From: Toxoplasma gondii ME49
Lineage: Eukaryota > Apicomplexa > Conoidasida > Eucoccidiorida > Sarcocystidae
DNA length: 64,000 nucleotides
Reading direction: 5' to 3'
Assembly (NCBI RefSeq): GCF_000006565.2
Contig: NC_031479.1
Location: 6,508,885-6,572,884 of the forward strand
In this document: positions 12,743-23,013 of the stretch, piece by piece
Position numbering within the stretch: position 1 is the stretch's first letter
Layout of the letters: each line of letters starts with the position of its first letter
Translations under genes and position numbers: made by a program
Notes under the pieces: generated by a model
What the model saw: only the letters and a program-made list of their open reading frames with translations
The model's database searches: none
Told to the model about the DNA's origin: nothing

Positions 12743-13739
12743 TTACAAGTCAACGACGATGTTGGTGTCTTCAGTTATCGAGTGACGAAGAAGTTGACGG
12801 AGAGCTTCGCGGACTCGCGTTGCTTCTGCTGCGACGGCCTGCAGCTCTTTCGCCGCCCGGTCGTTCTCTTTTTCCAGAAAAGCGATGCGCCGCTGGGTCT
12901 CCTCCTGGAAAATCAAAAGAGAGAAAGAAAAGAGAAGAAGTAACAGAGAAGGAAAGGAGCAGCAACAAAGAGAAAGAAGACAGAAAGATGGGGAGAGAGA
13001 GACACCGACTATTGGAAGCGAGGGAGGAAGAGAGTCAGAGAGAAAGGAAGAGAACGAGAGGGAAAGCGTGAGACTGAGAGCGAGGCAAAAGAAGACAAAG
13101 AGATCACGAGAGAGAGCGAGAACGAAGAGGGAATCGCTGTGGAGCAGAGAAAACGAATTGGAGAGACCCAAGGTCAACTGGAGATCGGAAGTGGAGAACT
13201 TGCGCGAGATAGAAAAAACGAAAAAGAGCTAGAGGAGACGCGACGCGCGTCACGTCATGCACACTCGGTAAAACGTTTTCGAGGGCTCCACGGCGTTTGG
13301 AAAGGCGTCAGAGAGCTCGTCAGAAAGCGGAGGAGTGCCAAAGTCTAGTTTCGCGAGTTCTACAGATTTTCTCCTGAACTCGAGCGAAGGCAAGTCGCTC
13401 TTCTCGCCTGCCGGCTCGCTCTGCTCTGCGCGGGAAAGGGGGCGTTTCCGCGCCAAAAAGAGGAAAGCGCGTCCGTACCCTCGTTCGCAGTGAGGAAGGC
13501 AAATTCCCTATCTCCGTCTCGATAGCGTGCATGATCGCGGCAACGTTATTCGCAGAACGGAGAAGAAAAGACTCCACCTGTGACCGCTTCTCGGCCTCGC
13601 CGGACGCAGGCGAAGCAGAAGAGGAAGACGCAGAGGAAGAAGAAGAATCTGTGGGCGAGAGAGGAAGCGGCGGAGCGAGTTCCGGAACTTGCTGGACGAC
13701 GTCCTGAGGAGAGGACGAAGAGAAGCCACGAGAAGACAT
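12743..13739 (-). CDS. Small coiled-coil protein, possible Mediator subunit 21
   Basis: Three exons, all phase 0: 13739-13479, about 13420-13265 and 12904-12743, giving about 192 aa. The N-terminal third is Ser/Pro-rich. A helix follows (SFLLRSANNVAAIMHAIETE), then a short acidic linker, and a C-terminal coiled coil (RRIAFLEKENDRAAKELQ) that runs nearly to the stop. A helix plus 'SLP'-like turn followed by a coiled coil containing E-x-EN-x-x-A-x-x-L resembles the Mediator subunit Med21/Srb7, a partner of Med7. The match is by layout and a few residues only, so the name is a suggestion. The gene is divergent from the mitochondrial chaperone gene starting at 15,015 and probably shares its promoter region. 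The exon 2 acceptor could be three bases upstream. Confidence 0.6.
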
Positions 13740-14129
13740 CAGAGGCGGCGAGAGACAGAGCAGGAGAGGTCAGGGAACAGGAGACAAAGGAGAAATGGAG
13801 AAAAGGAGAGAGTAGAGACTAGACAGAGAGGGCGGGGAAAGAGGAAAGAAAGAACAGAAAAAAAAGGCAACAGACACACTCTCCCTCTCTCTTCACAATT
13901 TCGCATTACTCATCCTAATGCCCACCCTCTGTCACACGCCGTTTCTTCTTCTGTCCTTCCCGTCAATCGCTACTGTGTCCGTTCTTTTCTCTCCACCTCC
14001 ATTATTTCAAGCTCTTCCATTTCATCTCACATTGTCCTTCTCTTTTCTCTAACTTCCTTTCGCCTCCTCGCCCGCATGGCTGGCACCATCACCTCTGTCT
14101 CTCATGCTGTCTCTTGCCACCCCACTTGT

Positions 14130-14280
14130 TTTCCCCTTTCTCCTCTTTTTTTCTCCTTTTTTCTCCTTTTTCTCTCTCTTCTCTTTCTCTTCTTTTCTCT
14201 CTCTCTTCTCTTTCTTCTTTTTTTCTCTTTTTTTCTCCTTTTTTCTCCTTTTTCTCTTTTCTTTTCTCTCTTCCTTCTCT
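14130..14280. repeat. Polypyrimidine tract
   Basis: About 150 bases nearly all C and T on the plus strand, built of TTTTCTCC and CTTTTTCT-like units. It sits inside the divergent promoter region. Confidence 0.85.
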
Positions 14281-14422
14281 TGGCGCGTACGTAGAGATGG
14301 CGAGAGAAGTTCGTGAGGAGCTGCTGCAGGCGGGTGACAGGGTCCGCGGCCTGCGGTGATGGAAAGGGAGGAGCCGCCGCTACCGGAAGCATCTCGACGA
14401 GTGAGACAGGCGAACGAGGAGG

Positions 14423-14510
14423 AAAGGCGAACAAGAAGGTAAGGCGAACAAGAAGGGAAGGCGAACAAGAAGCGAAGGCGAACAAGAAGGGAAGGCGAAC
14501 ACGACAAGAA
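14423..14510. repeat. 17-nt tandem repeat
   Basis: Four near-identical copies of AAGGCGAACAAGAAGGG with single-base differences, then a fifth degenerate copy. It lies about 230 bases from the palindrome in the divergent promoter. Confidence 0.85.
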
Positions 14511-14736
14511 GGAAAGGCGAGTTGGAAAGCAGAGATCGAGCGAGCGAATGAGAGAACGGAACGACGCCACACCCCGAAAAGGAGGAGACAAATTGAGTGG
14601 AGGACAGCCGAGAAAAAAAGAAAGTTGAAGAGACACTCAACACGCACGTAGCAGAAGAAAGAATTTGAAGAAAATCGAGAAAAAAGACGAACGACAAAGA
14701 AACTGCCGCAGCTGCAAAGGTTTCACAGGCGCTCGG

Positions 14737-14750
14737 TGCATGCGCATGCA
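14737..14750. promoter_or_regulatory. TGCATGC-type palindrome
   Basis: TGCATGCGCATGCA reads the same on both strands and contains two TGCATGC-type cores. TGCATGC-type elements are enriched in coccidian promoters and are bound by ApiAP2 proteins (established knowledge). This one lies 265 bases upstream of the UQCC1 start and about 1 kb from the divergent start. Confidence 0.55.
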
Positions 14751-15014
14751 ACCGCAGCGATTCAACTCGCCTCGTCTGCCTCGATCCTCTTTTTGCGTTT
14801 GACACAACACAGACTCTTCATTCCTTCTCTTTCTCCCTTTCTTTCTTCTCCCCCTTTTCTCCTGTCATTCCTTCTTCGGTGTCTCTGCCTCTCTCTTCGG
14901 TTCATCTCGCGCTCATTCTTCAAGTTTTTCTCTCTCCTGCTCTCCCGTTCTCCGCTGTCTCTCCGTTTTCATTATTTTTTCAGCTCTCTTGGTGCCTCTG
15001 TTTCTTTCCTTGCC

Positions 15015-18000
15015 ATGGCAGCCTCTGCCCGCCGTCTCTCCTCTCTGACGAGAGACGCACACAAACGTTTCGTTCCACCCTCTTCCTCTCTCTTTCCTTT
15101 GTCGCCGCCTGTCTCTGCCGCAAGTCCTCTTCCCTCTTTCTCTTCTTTTTTCTCTCCTTCGCGCGGTTCTCTTCCTTCTTCTTCTATTCTTGCTTCTCCT
15201 CCTCGTCCTTCCTCTTCTCTTCCTTCCTTTTCTCTGTCCTCTTCTTCGCCTCCTTCGTCTTCTCCCCCTTCGTCTTCGCTCTCTCTTTTTGCGTCCTTTT
15301 TCTCTCCTCGTTTTCCTTCTCATGCTTTCTCGTCTTTGAGGAAGACGAAGACAGAAACTGAATCGGGAGGCGAAGATGACGAACAGCGAGCCGAGAAGGA
15401 GGTACGAATCTCTCTGCCTCAGAGAAACATCATTTCCTTCTCTTCTTTTTCTCTCTATCCACCTATATATATATATATATATATATATATACGTATTTGT
15501 AAAACATTCCTTTTTATTTTTCAGTCGAGGTTTCTGCCTCAAGGGCTCTCGTCGCCGCCTCTCTGGTTGACACTAGCTCTCTTTCTTCTTTTAGTCTTTT
15601 CTTGGAGTGCACAGTGCGGCTCTCTTGCCTTCTGCCCCGAGCTTCACTGCAGTTTTTTCCATCTTGCCGTTCGTCGTTGTTCTCGTCCCCAACTTCTCTC
15701 CTTCTCTTCTCCACCAGTTGCACTCGCATTTCCACTGTTTTGCCTCGAATGGGGAAAGAAAAACGCGCCCTGAACGTTACAGAAGTGGAACTCTTTCGAA
15801 CGGCGTCGACGTCACTTTTTCGCTGGCCTCTTGAATCGTTGCATGAGCTCAGTCGCACTCGGGGGCTCTGAACGCGAGGCCTCTTGTCTCGACTGTGGTG
15901 GTTCTCGCTGTCTGCTCTCGTTTTTCCTGGCGCTTCTTCTTTTCAGTTTCTTTTTTTCGAATTTTTTCTGGGCGCTTCTCAGTGCAGCCGCAGCGCGTTC
16001 AGCTCGACCCTCCCGCCTGAGTCGCACACCCGCATCGCAGCCATTCACGAGAAGGTACGAGAGAAACGCCTTTTCCGGTTTTGCTTTTCTCGCCTTTTTC
16101 CGAATGTTCTCTCCGTGTCTGTCCTCCCTCTTCGTCGCAAGGAGTCTCCCTCTGGGTCCACGATGTAACGACGGTGTCCTTGCGGCGTTTGCGTTTTCCA
16201 GCCTTTTCTCCCTCCCTTCCGCGCCCATTCTTCTTCTCCTTCAAGTATTTCTTCCTCGTGCCGCACTGTCGTTCTTCTCGAAACCATTATAGCTTTTTTT
16301 GCGTTGTGTTGCATCTTCGCCAGCTCATGACCAGCCCTGTCGTTTGTGCACCTCTCTCCGAGGAGACGAAGCGCGCCTGCTTTCCTCCGCTTCCAGAGGA
16401 ATCCTTTTGGAGGCAAAGATTCGACCAAATCAAAGAGTAAGGCGAACGGAAACCATGCAGAAACAGAAAAGCTTGTTTGCCAGCGTGTGTGGCGACACCC
16501 TAGAGACAGAGGCGAGAAGGTCTCTTTCTGTTTTCTCTGTTCAAGTCGCATTTTGTCTGTTTCTCAGGTTATTTTCTGCCTTCGTCGCTCTCATATGTCA
16601 ACTTTCCTCCAACTTCTTCTCCCGTCACCGGGCTCCTCGGAGATTGCTCCTCGGTCTTTTTTCATGCGCCCTCGCACTCTGTCTCCTCACCTCTTTCATT
16701 CCTTCTCTCCCTTCTGTCTCCTCGTTTTTCTCTGCTTCTTCCTCCTGATTCCTTGCTTCTCCCCTCTTCTGCTGCATTTTTGCTTTCTCTTCTTGCGTCG
16801 TCTTCGGGCTTGCATCGTCGTTTCTCGCTCCGTTCTTCTCTCTTCTCCTGCTCTCTTCACCCGCAGCGTTCTCTTCCTCAACGATACACTTCGTCACAGG
16901 GGCAGGCTGCTCCTCAGCTCGATATTGCCTCTGTACGGCGACATGAACCTTTTGAAGACATGTAAGCGAAAGAGAAAGAGACGAAGGAAAGCCAGTGGAG
17001 AAAAGGAACAGGCGACAGAGGGACGCGGCTGAGTGGAGGCGGACAGAGCACTGGCGCTGAAGGCCGGAAGTTCGCACTCACGTTGTTAACGCCACAGGAA
17101 CGCAGTTTTTTCGGAGAAGGAGTTTCTCTGACTTCGCCGTTTCCTTCGAATCACATGGAAAGAAGCGACGAACAGCAAAGAGGCCTCCGCGCGTTCGCCA
17201 GCTGCTCGCGTTCCAGAGTCTCACGAATTCGAGTTTCATCTGAACGGTGCAGCTCTCATGATGTATACAGGCGTATGCAAGCATGTACAAACACATACAA
17301 TCATATACATACATACATATATATATATATATTTGTATATACATGCATATATATATATATATATACATATATATACATATATATATATATATACAGGCAG
17401 CACACATAGGTGCAGATCTGCAAATGCGTAGATGTATTTCTTTCTAGGGCGCCGCATCGAGTGAGGATTTGTGCGGCGTGATCCTGGCTCCGGCGGTTGC
17501 TTGTGCATGTTCAGACTTTGGAATCGAAGAAGGCAGCCTCTCGGCTCGTCTGTACTTCCTCGTCTTGCATGTGTGGCTGCTCCATCGGCGCCTCGTCGCT
17601 TTGGTGAGAATCGCCTCAGCAGCGGAGAGAACTGTGGAGCATGGTTCGACGTCGTCGCCTTTCTCTTCTGGAGCCCTGTGGCGTTTTCTCTTTCTCTGTG
17701 TCGCGTTTCCCTCGAGTCGCACCCTTCCAGCTGTCTTTCGCACATTCCCCGTCATTCGCGGATCGGTCTCTTGCTTTCGAGTCGCGAGTCACGGAGAACG
17801 GCTTGCAGGTCGAGGCCTTCCTCGTCTTCGTCTGCAGATTTTCCGGGGACGTTTTCCTCCAAGGCGTTCTCGGTTTTGGTCTTTCATCGTGGGTGTCTGT
17901 GTGCGCAGCAAGAGGAATTGACGAGGGAGGCGCTGTGGGAGGCGGTCGACGACCTCTACCGGGCAATTCTTTCGGAGGAAAAAGTGAGACACACCGGCGC

Positions 18001-20015
18001 GGGTCTCGCAGGAGGACATTTCTGAATCTCTTTAGCATTTGCGACAGAAGAGGTTTCTCAATTCTCGAAAAAGAGCCATCTGTAGTTACACTGTGAAGGG
18101 CCGAGATGTTCACCTGCTTTGCTACGGCTTCGTTTTTCCGCCTCTCTCTCCTCTAGCAGGACAAGGCGTTCAGCAACGGCTCTTTCAGACGGTCTGTCGC
18201 TCTCGTCGATCTCAAGGAAGCGAAATGTCTCTGTCTTTCGAGGCAGGTTTTTGGGGTCGCCCTGTTTTTTTTTGTGGCCGCGTAACCACAGTGTAGTGAC
18301 AGCTGTCTGCTGCAGGGGAGACTCGTTCCGCTTTTTGGTGTCTTAGCACAAATTCTGCCTCCCTTTTCTTCGGAGAGGTCTGCGTTTCCTCTCGCTGCGA
18401 GCTTCTCTGCAGAGACATCGCGTTTCCTTCTCTCTCTCCGCAGAGCCGAGAGGCATGTGGAGAGCCTCGTTCTCTGCCCTAAACAGAGGGAGACGATAGC
18501 TGTACTTCCCGCGTTCTTCAGTTCCGCGGGTGGCGGCGATGCCAGCGAGGTTTCCGGTTCACTGTCGCAGCTCCTGAACCCGTTTCTGTAGTGTCAAGGA
18601 GTTGTCTTTTTCAGGTCAGCGAGATGCGGCTCTCGGCGTATGTTCGGGAAATGCAGCAGACCGCCCTCGGCTTTTGTCTCCTCCTCGACGAAGCTTTCGA
18701 CCAGCCTCACTTCGCTGGAGAGGCCGCCCACAGAATCTGGTAGTAAGTGCGCAGAGATGGTTTCTCCGAGTAGACAGGGTGGACAAACGTCGTGGCATTC
18801 ACTTTGCCCGTCTCCCGCGGCATGTTAGTCTGCACGAACTCCTCCACGAAACACTGTGGCTTATCTTCATGTGTTCACGGCACCGGCCAAGCCTCGAGAG
18901 ATTTTTCTGGAGAGACTCTCGCGCGTGCATCCGAAATGGCTGTGGAGGCTGAAACAGATGACCCATCTGCAGGCGACTGCTGGCCTCCCGCCAACATAAC
19001 TCCTTGCAGAGAGAGGCACGCGCAGAGCTGCGGATTTCCCTCTGGGCAGCGCCTACGCAAACTTGCTTTCCCTTCCTTCGGAGGTTGTCTGTGTGCCCCC
19101 GTTCTCTCTCTTGCTCTGTCCTTTTAGGCCTTCGTTTCTGTAGCGCTTTGTCTTCAGAGCTCTCTCTCCCTCGATCTGTGTCTCGATGTCTCGTTGTTTC
19201 TATCGTCGCGTTTTCACCTTGCCTCGTCCTTTCCTGGCGTCTGTGTCTCTTCCCTTTCGGCATGCAGCATGGTGTTTGAGGCGAAGGAGGAGTGCCGTTT
19301 CGCGCCACACGTCCTCGATCTGACAGCCTACCTTCTGAGGACCGTAAGGAGTGAAGGAACTCCGTCCACGCCTGTGCTTCTCCGGCTTCTCGCTTTTTCG
19401 TTTTTGCTTCCTGTACAACTCCGTTTTCTCTGTGGCTTCTCCCGTCTTCGTTGCACCCTCTTCTTACCTCCTCTACGTCTTCGTCGTAAACTACGGGGAG
19501 GGTGTCTTCGCGTATCTTTTGATCGCTCTTCGTTCGGAGAAACTGTTTCTTGTCGACCCGAGGCAGTCGGAGTCTCCGGTGTCGTGTTGTTCCAGAGGAG
19601 GGAAAAAGGCTGGATCTTATCGCTGGAATCACGCTCAGTACCCTAGGCACCCTAACGTCTCTGTGTCCGGCCTATTTGAGTTTACCGTTCTCTTTTCCAT
19701 TGAAATTTCCTGTACACTCGACGTGAGTTGCGCCAGTGCGACCACGCAGAAAACCATCGAAGGTGCGATGTGCTCGTAGGTGTCTCAGGACGTCTTTCCT
19801 GTCTCTGTTTTTCCTCCTGTTGTTGGTGCCTTCGCGTTCATTTGCTTCCTCGTTTCCTCTCCTTTCCTCAGAGCCAATTCGTCGCCAGCATCCCCACCGA
19901 GCGACTTCTTCGGGGGAGCTTTTCGTGGCCACGGTGGCCGCCGCACCTCGAGGACGGGGCGGTCGAGGAGTGGAGGACGGCGGACGGCGGCAGAACGTTT
20001 TTTCCTAAAGCCTGA
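15015..20015 (+). CDS. Ubiquinol-cytochrome c chaperone, UQCC1/CBP3 family (10 exons)
   Basis: This is an assembly factor for cytochrome b and complex III in mitochondria. Exons: 15015-15401, 15983-16054, 16324-16436, 16867-16961, 17515-17603, 17909-17983, 18160-18246, 18615-18742, 19268-19343, 19872-20015. All phases agree and the product is 421 aa. The first about 20 residues ([19 protein letters not shown]) are basic and hydroxylated, as in a mitochondrial presequence, and a Ser/Pro-rich stretch follows. The family core is clear: [18 protein letters not shown] in exon 5 matches the 'LHVWM..VR' segment, and exons 8-10 carry the QQTALGF...[17 protein letters not shown] and [12 protein letters not shown] segments, which align with the C-terminal half of human UQCC1. 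Exon 7 (29 aa) falls within a loop and could be skipped without changing phase. Exon 2 is short and less certain. Confidence 0.87.
15460..15492. repeat. (TA)n microsatellite
   Basis: Short TA run in the first intron of the UQCC1-family gene. Confidence 0.85.
17305..17400. repeat. (TA)n microsatellite
   Basis: TA and CATA runs in the fourth intron of the UQCC1-family gene. Confidence 0.9.
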
Positions 20016-23013
20016 ACACGACGAATAGACAACAACTCGCTTCCTTCGACTCCGCCCTGTCTTTCCGGGGGCTGTCTTAGTCGTGGGCGCAGCCCTTCGA
20101 CGTTCGGCTTCTGTCTGTGGATGTGCAGGGGCGGGCACCTCTCCGCTGTGGCACTCTCCTTCCGTCTAGACTTGTCTCTGTGCATTTGCCCGTCACCTTC
20201 CCGAATATAAGCCGAGGCAAGGAGGCCGGTGAGACGCCCCGTCCACAAAGGAAACGTGGGTCAAATCAATCTCGACTCCAGTTGTACATGCATATATACA
20301 TATACATACACACCCACATGCATATATATATATATATATATATTTATATATTGATATGCATGTATGTATATGTATATTTGTATATATATATATATATATG
20401 TATATATATGCGTACACGTGTATCTATATGCATATGTCGGTATACAGATGTGTATATTCGTATGGTCTGTCTTTGTCTCTTTTAAAAGATGAAACGATCG
20501 AGTGTTGTTTCTCCACACAGCTCCGAACTTCCTCGCTGTGCTTCAAAGCAGACGCGCTGAAGTTCCGAACACTGTCAAGCGGGCCAATCTTCTCTGATGT
20601 CCGCGGTTTGGCTGAATAGCCCTGCCACGCGTCGGACGCGAGAGACCAACAGAACAGGCGCATGAAGCAGTGCTCCAACACAGCGCGTTGCCGTGGTCTT
20701 TTATGATATCGGTTGTTCCTGTTTCGCAAGAAAGCACAAGAACTGCGTAACACGAATCGAATCTACAGATCGGCCACTTTTACGGAACGCGAATCGAGGA
20801 TACGCCGTCCTGTCGCGAAGAAACGGGGGATTTCCGCCTCCGGGGGGTATTCTCAGTTTTTAAATCCCCTGCATGTGGAGTGGAAAACAAAGCCACTGCA
20901 GTCGTTTATTAGCCGTGAAACGCTTGACAAAGTCTGCGGGTTCATGCTGGACATCCCTGGACGGAAGGTGCACGCCAGGGTCCTGAAACACACGAGGGAA
21001 GTTTGGATCCGGTGAAGAAAGACACACAATGTTTTCTCAACCACGCTCCGTCTCTGTGTATCCGGTTTGAGTTATTCAGTTCGTATCGGGAGCCATCTGC
21101 GCAAGCAGATGCCTCCACACGCTGCACCCTTTGCCACACAATGGGGTTTGCTTATTCCGACGAACCACTTTTTCGCAGTAGTACGTACTACGGCCTAGCC
21201 TGCTTGTTCCACTGTAACCTCATTTTCGTTTCTCGGGTAATAGATGAAAGTGGTGTTCTAAATCGGCGTGCCGCAACGGTCCCGCGTTCCCACATGCTTT
21301 CCCGGTCTCTCTTCTTGCAAATTACACGCGAAGACTCCTGAGCCTCTCTGGTTCTCCACCACCACCGGGGGGGAGGGTGTCGAAAGCGAGTTCCTCGAAA
21401 CACCGGAGCTTCCTGTCGAGGCACGGACACGCAACCCGTCGTAACTATGAGGGAAGAAAGCCGTCACAATGGTGCCTTGTTCCGGCTTTGCCAGTGTTCC
21501 GAGTTGCGTGAGCTCGAACGCTTTGAGAAAAAGGATGACAAACAACGGCTGCGACACGCAGAAAACATGCCGAGCAGGGGTAAGAAGAAGGCTGGACAGC
21601 GGGGACCTCCGGCTTTCTGTGCGGACGGGTGCGATGTGGCCTTCCGCCGCGTCGGTCGACCGTCGCGCCTCCGGAGGAGACCAGCGAAGCTTCAGTACGA
21701 CAGGAAGCGTCTCTGTATCCCTTAGGTCGGACCCGGAGACGGGAACTGGCTTCCCGCTTCTGCCCGTGCTCACACAACTGTTGCGTTCCGGTTTTGGGTC
21801 GACCTGTGTGACTTTCAGAATCGGAACCGGAGACTCTGCCAGGAGTGCCTTTGTAGAGGATCAAGCGATCTCAGCTCGTGAAATAACCCCGTCCGCCGGC
21901 TTCCGAAAGCCTGGCGGGAGAGCCAGAGCAAACTAGACCCTCTTTTTCTAAGTTCTCGACTGCAACGATCTGGGCGAACCCCCCGCCATGCGGTAAGCTG
22001 CGACTGCCTGGCCTGGTGCTACGGCGCGTGAGAGACAGGAATGTTCGAGTGAGACTGGAAAGCAAGAAATTCAGAGGTGAGTGGGACGTAAGGACTCTCT
22101 GCGTCGGCGGTGTAGGAAAGGGGGAGGAGCAAATGCTGCCTTGGGGGGGGGGTCTGTCGTCCCGCAAACGCCAAGACGAGAGACAGGAAAGGGAGCCTCT
22201 CGGCGGCGCTCGCACCCACACGAAGTTCGCGAGCGCTGCGTCGATGGCGGACAGCGCCAGGAGGGATTTTGTGTTTCGCTTTTTGTTCCACACTGTGTCT
22301 TTTAGCTTCTCTTTTCGCGAGCAGATACGGCGAACAGAATGCTGCAGGCCTCAAACCACAGCCTGCAGTGAAAGACCCTCGCGGCCGGGGTGACGCTGGC
22401 CAGCAGAGGCGGCGCGCAGGCTAGCACACGCGTCTCGTTTTCGTTCTAGTGTTCGACGCGTCTGTGCCGCGTGTGCACTCTTTCGGAGCCCGTTCTCGTC
22501 CATTTCTTTGGCCTCAAAGATGTGAGGTTTCGCGTATGAACAGAGACGAGGCAGTGTGTAACCTTCGTAGTTTCGCCTCTGTGGCCAGAGAACAGCGTGG
22601 ACTCGGGGGCAGTCAAGAATCGCCTGGCCCGCACGGCGGAGAATCACCGGGACGCGTGCGCGCAGAGAATCGGCTGGACGCGCGCTCAGCATCGAAGGAC
22701 CATTGCACTCATTGGGACCGTGTTTTCTTCACTTTTTCTGCCAAGTCTGTCGATGTCCATTTTCACCTCCGTGTCTCTTTCGCCTCCTTGAGTTAGTTGT
22801 GCCGTTTCGGTGATGAAAGCCGCGGAGACGACGCGGCTTGTCGCGACGCCACGCGAGTATTGCATCTGTGGTCGCTCTAGAGTTGAGTCAGCCCTCGGCA
22901 GCAGAGGGCAATTCTGGAGAATGGACTGCCATGTAGCTGCCTCGGGCGCGTGAAGCAAATCTCTTAGTGGCTGAACATCCGCGCTTTTCCTTTCCTCTTT
23001 CGTAGGAGCGAAG
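20016..23013. other. Intergenic and likely 5' leader of the macroglobulin gene
   Basis: No gene is supported. A (TA)n tract lies near 20,290-20,455. Just before the macroglobulin start codon the sequence TTTCCTCTTTCGTAG|GAGCGAAG looks like a splice acceptor eight bases upstream of the ATG at 23,014. This suggests an intron in the 5' untranslated region, with the promoter somewhere in this stretch. Confidence 0.5.
20286..20455. repeat. (TA)n/(CATA)n microsatellite
   Basis: The longest and rightmost of the TA clusters in the window, with interrupted CATATA units, in the intergenic stretch after the UQCC1-family gene. Confidence 0.9.

Larger units (their letters stand above)
13740..15014. promoter_or_regulatory. 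Divergent promoter region
   Basis: This stretch separates the start codons of the minus-strand coiled-coil gene and the plus-strand mitochondrial chaperone. It contains a pyrimidine tract (14,130-14,280), a 17-nt tandem repeat (14,423-14,510) and a 14-bp palindrome at 14,737-14,750. The long plus-strand frames across it are Ser/Phe/Leu-rich products of the pyrimidine tract and are not genes. Confidence 0.6.

Noticed and set aside
14736..15773. 345-codon plus-strand frame starting at 14,736
   Set aside because: Only 15,015-15,401 is supported, by the mitochondrial-type N-terminus and a donor in phase. The rest is a pyrimidine-tract translation and runs into an intron with a TA repeat.
20713..21015. 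100-codon plus-strand frame between the UQCC1-family and macroglobulin genes
   Set aside because: It has no domain, poor start context and no splice partners. Its length is within what chance gives at this base composition.
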